From Chrysoperla carnea (lineage: Eukaryota; Arthropoda; Insecta; Neuroptera; Chrysopidae): DNA of 64,000 bases. Each line of letters begins with the position of its first letter. Within the stretch, counting starts at the first letter, position 1. The stretch is taken from NCBI RefSeq assembly GCF_905475395.1, contig NC_058341.1:74645597-74709596 (forward strand), written 5' to 3'. The translations under genes and the position numbers were made by a program. The notes under the pieces were generated by a model. It was not told the origin of the DNA. It saw nothing but the letters and a program-made list of their open reading frames with translations, and ran no database searches. Below are positions 45,735 through 55,389 of this stretch, piece after piece.

Positions 45735-46300
45735 AATTACCATGTATATATGGCACGCCATTTTACTATTTAATGTCCGAAAAAACATGATCGTAATAAT
45801 AATACATTATTATTATGTTATCATCATAATAATAATCATTTTCATTATGTACATAATTTTAATTCAATCATTTTTATTATGTACATAATTTTAATTCTCT
45901 ATTTCCATTATGTACATAATTTTAATTCAATCATTTTTTTAATCTAATTCAAATAAAATTAACTGATTTATTATTATGTATCATCATAATGATAATACAT
46001 TTTTATTATGATGATAACATAATAAAAATGTATTATTATTATGATGATACATAATAATAATACATTTTTATTATGTTATCATCATAATTTTAATTCTCAT
46101 CTCTCTTTTCTCATCTTATCTTATATCAATTCTCTTTTACTAAGATTTATTTTACAAAATATAAAATATAAAATATAAAATTTCTGATTGAAAAAAAAAA
46201 ATTAATTAATTTTTTTTCTCGATAAAAATTAGCCTATTAAATAGTAAAATGGCGTGCCATAATGTATACGTATATAATTACCATGTTAATTACCATGTCC
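45735..46300. mobile_element. MITE with ~28-bp terminal inverted repeats and palindromic ATTATTATG core
   Basis: TATGGCACGCCATTTTACTATTTAAT at 45749 is inverted at 46235-46261. The inside is made of mutually inverted ATTATTATGTTATCATCATA and CATTATGTACATAATTTTAA blocks. The direct repeat TTAATTACCATG occurs on both sides (45738 and 46290), longer than usual target duplications. Confidence 0.7.
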
Positions 46301-46329
46301 CAAAGTAACACTTAAAAACATTGATGGTA

Positions 46330-46640
46330 CGAACAAAATTTTTTACAGGTGTTCATGAAATCACCTTAAGGGTCCATTTCCGATTGTCTGCCTGTCTGTC
46401 AATACGGTAACTCAAAAACAAAAAGAGATATCAACCTGAAATTTAAATAGCGTGCTTTGGACGTAAAAAGTTAGCTAGAGTTCGTAAATGACCAACGAAG
46501 GTCAATTGGGCCTTGTAAACCGTAACAGGCAGAAAAAAAGTTTAAATGTAAAAATTCTTTTTATAAAAAAAGAAACAATTTTTGCTTGAAACATTTTTTC
46601 GTAAACATCGTGTGTATACATGTTTGTATATATGTATGTC
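46330..46640 (-). repeat. R1 dispersed repeat, reverse copy
   Basis: Begins GTCCATTTCCGATTGTCTGC and ends in the AAACATTTTTTCGTAAACAT block. Confidence 0.6.
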
Positions 46641-48420
46641 TTTGTTTATTATTATGTATATTGAGGAAGTGAGAAGAAAGACACTCTTTTTGGGGAAGAG
46701 TCAATATCTTTTTTTACTTACATTACGTAAAAAAAAAAAGATTGTGTAATCAACACTGTCGATAGATGGTATTTCAACAATTTACTCAGCCAATTGTTGG
46801 TTTTCACTTTTTTATCTTTAATTTCGAAACTATCTACGATGCATTTCCTGCAATTCTATAATTTTAAGACATTCCTCTACCGGCAATTGAATCTTTTAAA
46901 ATTGTTTTAAGCTCAAAGAAATTTTCAACATCAAAATCGTCATTTTACCTAAAATTGTTCAAAGCTTGTCTAAGAAATTTTGACAGTTCATCAGTTAGTC
47001 CATTAATTTTATTTATTATGGGTCTTAAAGTCAAAGTATGAATTTTCTTATCGGATTCATTATTTCATGGTTACATTACAAGTAACAATGTCAACAAAAT
47101 AGAAGCAACATTCATTAATATGACATACCATAAAATGGTAGGCCATACATACGATTAAGGACGTTTGTTCATGAGACTTTTTAATAGATAATAACAAAAA
47201 AATTATGATAGTATAAAATTTATAAATGATTTTGAATGATACTGTTGATGAATTAATTTCGTTGAATTTTTAGTTTAAAAAAGACAGTAAGCAACGTTAT
47301 ACATAAGACTAAATGGAAAATATAAATCGATATTTCTTAAAAATAATTGCATCAATTATACTTTTACCATTTAATAATTATTTACACTTTAAACAGAATT
47401 TCACAAAATTTTTCTATTTTCTATTCATTTAAAATTTACAATATTGGATAAAATGTGTATTTAAGTTTCCGATTTTTGATTTATGAAGAAACATTCCTAA
47501 CATACTGCTTGTGAGAAGAATAATTATAATTATCTTTTGTAAATATTATAAACCACCTGAGGTTAAGAAAACCTTATAATTACTTTAAATAACAACATTG
47601 ATATTTTAGCAAATATTGATCCATGTTTGTCCATAAAATTATTTATGTCGGGTTTGCATATGAAAACTCTCATTCTCTCTTTTATCATCGTAGAGTAGGG
47701 GTGCGAGGATGAGAAATACCTTACAACCTATTCTCATACCTACCGGATGTACAAAAAAAACATGTAATTATAATTGGTCATGTCGTTTTAGAGAAGTTCA
47801 AACACAAACACCGTGACACGAGATTTTTATTTATTAGATTATATCCCTATATATATTATAAATGTGAAAGTAGGGATGTTTGTTTGTTTGTTCAGTGAAG
47901 CGGAAGGGTATCAAGCTAGTGTTATATACAAAGATGAATCAATCAGATTTAATATTAATTGATTCACGAGATCTCTTAGTACACACCGGATGGAATTGAA
48001 AATTAGCATAGCTACTCGTTGTGAGTTTTGGAAATTTAACTTCTACAATAGTGAAAAAGACGAGGATAGTTTGTATATGGAAATCAGTTGTAAATAATTT
48101 TCTGGAAAAATATAGTTGATTATCAAAAGTTATTTACAATATTCATTTGGGTTTTTTTTTATTAAAAAATTTTGTTTTACAATATTAATGAATAATTAAT
48201 TTTTATAAACAACAATCAAAGTAATTTTTATAAACAATAATTAATCCGATTACAAAAAAAGTATTTGCTTTATTTGCATATTGTGGTGTTCAAATTATGG
48301 AAATGGTATTAATTTTTTATTTATAAACATTCGGACTATTTGGTTGGTTTCTCATAACACGCGCTTCAAATAAATAAGTTTTGTTGTTCAGTTTTTTATT
48401 TCAAATCTCTTATTTTTTGC
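46641..48420. other. No gene seen; mini Helitron-like remnant at 47850-47930
   Basis: AT-rich. At 47850-47930 a 5' end like that of the 60.8-kb element (TATATATTATAAATGTGAAA) is joined almost directly to its 3' end (CAGTGAAGCGGAAGGGTATC, then AAGCTAGT), suggesting an internally deleted copy. Confidence 0.45.
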
Positions 48421-48985
48421 CAGGGTACATTTTAATGGGTTCCGACTGTTAAAGTCGCAATTTAAACTACTAGACTTGTTTTGTTGTTTTAAGTTTCCCT
48501 CTCATTTTCTTATTATTTTACGCAGTCGGGTTTTTAAATTTTTTTAAATTATTATTTTTAGTTTTATACTTTATAGTAAAGGTTTTCAAATACCTATTCA
48601 ATGACACCCCACTTAATATAGTTCGTCGACTTTTATTTTCAGCATATATATGTATGTTTGGTCTTTTGTGGTGCTCTAAATACCAAACGCGTGAGCCGAT
48701 TTTACAAATTCTTACGTTAATCGATTTGTCTATTTAATACCTATTCATATCGCTGGATTTAACTACTTAGCACAGTTCGTTGACTTTCATTTTTTTCACA
48801 ATCTGGCGTCGATTGTCGCCATATAAAGACAATTCGATTAATATCATAATCATCTTAATCGGCCCCCACGTTTGGTCCCTTAAGTCCGCAATCCACAAAG
48901 CAAGAAACATACATACATACAAACATAGACTGATAAACTCAATACCACTCCTTTGTGTCGCGCATTCGGGTAAAAAATAAAATGA
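48420..48985. repeat. Repeat-rich 3' flank of the gene array (unit C)
   Basis: TTCCGACTGTTAAAGTCGCA, ACGCAGTCGGG and CACTTAATATAGTTCGTCGA match the flanks of A and D. It ends with one decayed 157-bp-type unit (48790-48920). Confidence 0.6.
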
Positions 48986-49062
48986 GTACCAAATTCAATT
49001 TAACATTTTTTAAATAAAATTAAAATTTTCTAAATTATTATTTAAATAATATAATTTTGATT

Positions 49063-49201
49063 TCAACCGATGCAACCACCAGCTTGGTTACCTCTATTTC
49101 TTTGTTGTCCACCTTCTGTTCCATATTTGTGTTGTCCTATACTTCCTTGGTTACCTATTCTATTTCCTTGTTATCCAACGTCCTTGAAGTCCTCCTCCTC
49201 T
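49063..49201 (-). pseudogene. Gene C third exon, orphaned, with Gly/Gln-rich tail relic
   Basis: Acceptor TTTTCAG then AGA: frame 0 reads RGGGLQGRWITRK and stops at 49162-49160, close to genes A and D. In the +1 frame, 35 codons are open from after TAA (49173-49171) to TGA (49065-49063): QGNRIGNQGSIGQHKYG, EGGQQ, NRGNQAGGCIG. It should be gene C's last exon, but exon 2 of gene C has lost its donor and reaches its own stop, so this exon is probably unused. Confidence 0.5.
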
Positions 49202-49219
49202 CTGAAAATTAGTTTTTGA

Positions 49220-50585
49220 AAAAAGAGTTAGTGGTGTTAAACTCAAATGTATGAACACCGAACCCTCTTTATTAAATGGGAAGTTTAGGTAGCACTTGAG
49301 ACACTGTGTAAAATAAATCAAAACGCCACCTTGGCGCTTCAGCTTGAATAAAATTGTTTCAAGATTACTTCTTTTAAGTTTGCCCACCATGTTATAATTT
49401 TTCAACATGTTTAGGTATTCGGAAAGCTAAATCTAAAGACGAGGCAAAAATTACTTAAGATTGTTATAAAAGTGGAAGGAGATTTCATTGCCCTTCTCAC
49501 TCTGTCGCATGCATAATACTTAGAATGATGTATCTCCTGCCAACTTTGAATAAAAAAATTATGTAATTTTTAAATTGATGAAAATATATATATTTGCCTA
49601 TTAGATCTGTACAATTTTTGTATACGATTGTCTTCAAATTGTCCTAATGATGGTACAAATGCATTTTACCAGGTCGGAAAAGTAGCCGGAAAATTTTAAA
49701 CAATTTTCCTTAATTTAATTGCGAAAACTATTTATTCTGCTAAAGGTAATAGAGATATGAATTATTTAAAGTACGAAAACAGGCGAAAATGACCACTTTC
49801 AATTCTGAAAATCTCTTAAAAAAGTTACAAGGTGTTTTAGCCTATTATTTTATCGTAAACCCTTCTAATAAATAAGTGCCTACATTTAATATATATTCTG
49901 CGTGAGTGGAAGAGAGACTGATTGCATTTTGTCGAACTTTAAATAATTAATACCTCTGAAACTATTAGTTTTAGAGAAAATTGCCTAGAATCCTTTTTTG
50001 TTTTATATTGTCCAAGTAACCTTAAAATCTTTTCCCGAAGCATAATAAATAATTTTCACAATATTATTGATGAAAATTGTTTTAGTTTTCCGACCAGTTT
50101 TCCAGCCTGGCATCATGCATTTATATCATCATTAGGGAAATTTGAAGACAATCGTATAAAAAAATTGAGGTGGAATAGTTGTTTGAAGTCATGCGCTGAT
50201 TTGTACTGTACTATATTTTTTTACATTATTTTTGTATTACGAACTATAGTCTCGCAATCTGTGAGTAAATTAAAAAGTTATCAGAAATCTTAGTTTGTAA
50301 TGTAGGTGAAAAGAAATGCTTATGTATGTATAGAAATATATGAATGTATGGGTAAAAATGAGTATGTATATTTGAATGTATGGGTAAAATATATGAAATA
50401 TGTGAAAATACTTGTTTTTTGAGTTTGAAAAAAATTTCATCATGAAAAAAGCAAAAAATTTTTCAATGCCAAAATTATGGCTAAGGCTATGTAAGAGTAC
50501 ATTTTGTACATTTTGACTAAATGCCTACATGAATTTTGACCCAAACACTCACTTGCTCTGGAAGGAATGTATTTTCTCATTATTT
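49220..50585. other. No gene seen
   Basis: The start (49202-49330) is homologous to the intron next to the last exon of B and D (GGTAGCACTTGAGA, CTTGAATAAA). The rest is AT-rich without motifs. Confidence 0.45.
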
Positions 50586-50589
50586 TCTA

Positions 50590-51660
50590 GGATAGCTTAA
50601 TAAAGAATTTATGCTCACTTTCCTCTGTGTGAACCTTGGAGTTCCACAGGTTTCAAATCTTGGACCATTATTGTTCTTAACATATGTTCTACCGGTCTAT
50701 TTTCTGCATGGGCAATTGCTACTGTATGCAGATAACCCGTCTGTGATATTATCTTCAGATAATTTACATGGTTTGGTGAATGAAATGAGTATAATAATGG
50801 AATAATTTGCTGATAGTACAGAAATAACTAAATAATCATAAATATGACCAAGGCAATGTTTTTTTTCTCTTTTTAAATAAAGTTATTGATTCATCTATTA
50901 TTACAACATCAATAATATATTCGATTAAGCAAGTAAGCGAAATGCATTTTTAGGAATGATATTAGATGAAGATATGAAATGGTAGTGGCATGTTGACATT
51001 TTGTGTAAGTACGAATTATTTTTATATCAAAAAATTAAAAATGAGTTATTAATGTCTGTGTATTATACGTTTGTGTACATTTCCATGCAGTATTGTGCAA
51101 TATTAGGGGGATAATTGTCAAATTGTTCACAAATATGTATTCTACAAAACATAATTATTCGGCTCATGTTAAATCTTGATTATCGACAATCATTTAGTGG
51201 ACAGTTAGTGGTTGAAGGTATACCTTACAACGGGTACAATGTTGGATTTATCCAATGGAAAAAACGTGTAAAAGCCCGTGTGGAAGGTTGCTATAGAGAT
51301 AATATGCTGAAAATATGCTAAAGATAATATGCTGTAACAAATGGTCTCTACAAACTTTTAACATGATCGGAAAATTTGGGAAAGTGATGTGATGTGATAA
51401 TTTTTGATAGTTTTTTAATAAATAAATCAAAGTAACAACTTAGTAATGAAATTCATGAATATATCACTCTCCAAAATAATAATTTGTACATTGCAAACTA
51501 CAGGTTACTAAAATACATAATTTGTCCGGAGGAAGTATTGTGGCTGAATTGTACAATAATTTTCCTGGAGATCTTAAAAACATAAAAAGTATGTCAAAAT
51601 TTAAACGTGAGATGAAAAGGCGCATTTTAATGAATGATCAATAGGTTCCTTCTTTACACA
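50590..51660 (+). pseudogene. LINE reverse transcriptase relic (intron region of gene C)
   Basis: The plus frame at 50611 reads LGVPQVSNLGPLLFLTYVLP, then LLLYADNPSVI. These are RT motifs B and C with the catalytic YADD changed to YADN. Further on come ILQNIIIRLMLNLDYRQS and, at 51481-51645, LYIANYRLLKY then AELYNNFPGDLKNIKS and SKFKREMKRRILMND. This is the longest of the intronic relics and shows that the tails in genes A and B came from the same LINE. Confidence 0.75.
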
Positions 51661-51720
51661 GTTTAACTTAATTGTTTTAATTTTTTTATATTAACATACC
51701 TATGTACTAATTTTTGTATT

Positions 51721-52782
51721 TTAAGCCGCAGTAGCTGCTGTAGCCGCAGTAGCTGCAGTAGCTGCAGTAGCTGCAGTGGCCGCAGTAGCTGCAGTAGCCG
51801 CAGTAGCTGCAGTAGCTGCAGTAGCCGCAGTAGCCGCAGTAGCTGCAGTCGCCGCAGTAGCCGCTGTAGCTGCAGTTGCTGCAGTAGCCGCCGTAGCTGC
51901 AGTCGCTGCAGTAGCCGCAGTAGCTGCAGTCGCTGCAGTAGCCGCAGTAGCTGCTGTAGCTGCGGGAGCTGCAGATATCTATGAAAAATAAAATAAAATG
52001 ATAAATAAAATTGTTGATAATTTATTGAAACATAAAATATTTTGACTCAGTCACTTAGAAAATAAATAACAAACTCAACCGTTTTAAAATGAATTAAATG
52101 CACTTGTATCAATATTCACCTGTAACTTGCTTTGTTCGCAAAGGAATTCCTCTGCGTGACAGAAAAATCTTTACATGAGTTGAAAACTACCGAATCTTTA
52201 TGGTTTGTAAGTGCGAACATTTTGACCTTGCATTTTAGTAGTGCGCACAGGTTGATCTCGTATAACATTTCTGCAGATGGATCGATCCTGAATATTGCAA
52301 TTGCGCCTTCCTTTTATTTTGAAAGTGCGCACATTTAGACCTTATATATTAGTAGTGCGTACAAGTTGATCTGTTTTCATAGATCTGCTCATGGATTCAT
52401 ACTGATTATTACAACTGCGCATAGATAAGTCTTAAATATTATCATTTTCTAATGGCAGCGGTGAATAAATTGAGTTTTTCGAATTAAGCTCTTAATTTGC
52501 AGGTATTCTGCGTTGATTGCAAAAAATCGCACCTTTCTTTCTAGCATGTAAAGTGGTGGTTTTGGGGTAGGTGGTTTCGAGGTGTTTTTTTCCATTTTCA
52601 AGTGGGGTGGAGAAAAATTTAACGAATAATCTCACTAGTTCTAAGAAATGTCCCACCAAATACAATAAATCCCGTCTTTCAAATATAGATAGAAGTTAAA
52701 AGGGTAACTAAGTGAGGCTAAGTGGCGTTGCTCATATTTAGAAGGTAACCTTGTGTTGCACACTTACATAGTTATCAGTCCT

Positions 52783-52861
<79 letters not shown>

Positions 52862-55164
52862 CAAATCGGAAGGGAACAACTAAATATTCGTTATATCAAG
52901 TAACTCGTGAAGCTGAGGCTTGTTACATTGAGTTTAGGTTGGTCTAAACTTTGTTATAGACAGGTAGTTAATGATGTTTCTCTTTTCTGCGACTTATAAA
53001 GAACACCTTTTAGTTTCTGAGCCATTGCAACATGACTTTTTAACAATAGTGACGACTCGCAGTATTTACATTACTTTCCATCCAACAGCAATTATTGTTA
53101 AAAAAAAAAAAAAACGGGTCGGAACTTTCGCGACATAAATCACATACTATGGGATTAAGGGGATTGGTGGGTATGTTATATAAAGGTTTTGGGTTGACAA
53201 AATTCGTAAATTAGAGGTATTTACACATCTTTTTTATAGTTGAAAATTCGTTATAAAGAGGTTGTTCGCAATGTAAAGGTATATTTTACATTGACCCTTA
53301 TGGGCAATTTAAGGGGGCTACGAAAAATTTGTTAAATCGAGGAATTCGTTACATTGAAAAACATGTTTACTTGATACAATACAATACCTGTATGCATACT
53401 AAATAATGTTTTTAACCTAATTTGCGCCCTGACGGATAAACAGTAATGTTTACGAAAAAATGCTTCAAACAATAGTTGTCGAGGAACATTTTTACAACTA
53501 AATTTTTGTCTCTAACGGTTTACGAGAACAGTTTACGACGACCCAATTGACCTATCTTGCTCATAAATGAACTCGACCTCACTTTTTACGTTCTAAGCAC
53601 GCTATAAAACTTTCAGCTGAATTTACCTTTTCGTTTTTGAGTTATCGTGTTCACAGACGGAGAGATGGATAGTCGGAAATCGACTATATAGGTGATTTTA
53701 TGAACACCTATACCCAAATTTTGTTCGTAGCATCAATATACGTTAAAAACTTGGGACTAAATTATTTATTCATAAAATGTTTTATGTATGTTTTAAAAAG
53801 AAATTACTTAGTGGGCTGAGTTGAAAAATGTGTATTAAATTTTGATGTTGTTGGTATCCTAATATTCTATTATAAGTTCCAAATTCAGTAACTACCTGGT
53901 AGTCAACTAATCGAAGTTATAGTAGGTATGTAAACTATAATTAAAACTATTTACGTAAATCTAAATCTTAAATCTTGTAAACTTTGTCTATTTAGTCCAT
54001 TAACTTTTCCACTATTGTCTAAGAGACCACTCCAACGTCTGTGAGCCGTTCAAGACAAGTTAACTATCTATCACTGAAACGTGCAATTTCTTCACGCACT
54101 GTGAGCACTTCGAGACTACGTTATATCGTCATTACGCACATAATATGGATATTCACTAATTGCTTGTAACACTTTTGATTGAAACCGTTGAAGGATTTCA
54201 ATGATACTGTTGCTAGCAGTTCCTCATAGTTGGATCCAACAAGTCCGCACAGATTATAGGATGGTTTTATAAACTACCACTTTATTGTCTAATGATAACT
54301 TTTGTTTATGGCCTTACAGCCAGTAAAGTATTGAAAATTTTAAAGTTAATTGTTTTCTCTGAGACCAGATGTATTTCCGCCAAGTTAGCCTTCTAACTAA
54401 GTGAATTCTCAGATATTTCACTTCGTTTGCCTTTATGGAAAACTGACACTGTTCATTTTTACAGATGGGAAAGTTTCTCTTCTCATAGTTTTACTTGAAC
54501 GGATTTTTGTTTATTTTCTTGAATACGTCACTTTTGTTACCAGTTTTTTACCTTATTTATACTATTTTGTAGCCTTTGAGAAGCTGCATTTAGGTCCAAA
54601 TCTATGGATAATATCATCTGCAATAGTAGCTGTGGTTTTTTTTCTGTCCACTAGTAAGTAGACAGTTGGGCCCAGAAGCTACCCTGAAGTACACCAAATT
54701 GAATAGAAAAGAAGTCAAAAAACTCCTCATGAACTTTGACCTGGAAATGTCGGTCTTCTAAATATGATTTTAAAATACACTAATATTTACTTGAGAGAGT
54801 AGTACTTAATTTGTAAAGCAAGCCGGGGTGCCATACTTTATTGAAGGCCTTGTTGGCAAATTGGTTAGCTACAAATTTTATTCGATTTTTTTTTGCATAA
54901 TTTTTTTGTAATTCGTAAAAACTGATTTTTTATAACCCCCAAAACCTCTCCCATAGTAATCGATTTGTCAGAACGAAGTTTTTGTAACCTTCTAAACAAC
55001 TGCCAAATTTCAAAGATGCAACTCTTTTTTCCTCAAACATTTTTAATTTTATTGTACTAAAAAGTTAGAAGTGGTAAATATCAATATTAATAGTTTTTAC
55101 TTACTTGAGTTATTGCTAACGCAACTAATGTAACGAATATGAACAAAAATACTTTAAAATTCAT
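51721..55164 (-). CDS. Gene C: secreted (Ala-Ala-Thr)26 repeat protein, ~105 aa, two exons
   Basis: Predicted exons on the minus strand are 55164-55105 (20 codons, MNFKVFL start, long hydrophobic core, likely cleavage after ALA, GTAAGT donor) and 51978-51721 (85 codons plus TAA, acceptor ATTTTTCATAG), joined in phase 0. Exon 2 reads ISAAP, then 26 uninterrupted Ala-Ala-Thr units, then AA and stop. Every difference between units is at a third codon position. (Ala-Ala-Thr)n is the backbone of fish antifreeze glycoproteins, where each Thr carries a disaccharide; glycosylation here is inferred. Compared with A and B, the end of exon 2 with its CAG|GT donor has been deleted, so the protein stops at the repeat. 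Intron 1 holds a LINE relic on the same strand. The frame is fully open and the promoter has a good TATA box, so expression is plausible. Confidence 0.55.
51724..51972 (-). repeat. 9-bp coding minisatellite of gene C
   Basis: 27 nine-base units GCN-GCN-CCN/ACN. All Ala codons are GCA/GCG/GCT/GCC and all Thr codons ACT/ACA/ACG, with no change at first or second codon positions across the 26 Thr units. Confidence 0.9.
52190..52450. repeat. TGCGCA minisatellite, second array
   Basis: Shares GTAGTGCGCACAGGTTGATC and ATATTACAACTGCGCAT type units with 40.37-40.71 kb. Intron 1 of gene C. Confidence 0.6.
52785..52860. repeat. (TA)n microsatellite
   Basis: Pure TA run; unlike the one at 12.9 kb I see no paired inverted flanks. 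Confidence 0.85.
53410..53770 (+). repeat. R1 dispersed repeat, forward copy
   Basis: Among the most complete copies, from TTTGCGCCCTGACGGATAAA to ACTTGGGACTAAATTAT. Confidence 0.7.
53950..54880 (-). pseudogene. Jockey-like LINE reverse transcriptase relic (intron 1 of gene C)
   Basis: On the minus strand, from 54865 down: [48 protein letters not shown] (RT motif B region, from GVPQGS), then a decayed catalytic box region, then [35 protein letters not shown] and a decayed C-terminal stretch near 54050 ([11 protein letters not shown]). The order matches jockey-type ORF2 from RT palm to C-terminus. Many stops and frameshifts. The long plus-strand frame at 54401-54661 is its antisense shadow. 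Confidence 0.7.
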
Positions 55165-55242
55165 TGTAGTTTATTTTTGATTGTTTATTTTGGATAAAAG
55201 TTGTTATTTTCTCAAACTATAATCATAAAATAATTTTCATTG

Positions 55243-55370
55243 TTTATATACAAAAATGTATTAACAAATGCAAGATGATGCATGACGAATACTGGGTTTT
55301 TCGAAGTTTTTTTGTTTTCTTCTGAGAATATTTTAAAAAGTAGCTTGCAAATATAAAATTCAGACTTCTT
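55243..55370 (-). promoter_or_regulatory. Gene C promoter: TATA box and conserved upstream block
   Basis: TATATAAA at 55250-55243, 79-86 bp before the ATG. The shared block 55343-55370 (AGAAGTCTGAATTTTATATT then TGCAAGC) lies 179 bp before the ATG, nearly the same offset as in gene A. Confidence 0.5.
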
Positions 55371-55389
55371 ATTATTCAAACCTCGGTAA

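Noticed and set aside
51776-51991. Plus-strand Ala-Ala-Val repeat frame
   Set aside because: Antisense of gene C exon 2; no start context, promoter or splice support.
54401-54661. Hydrophobic plus-strand frame resembling a membrane protein
   Set aside because: It is the antisense of a jockey-like reverse transcriptase relic, which reads in the correct motif order on the minus strand.
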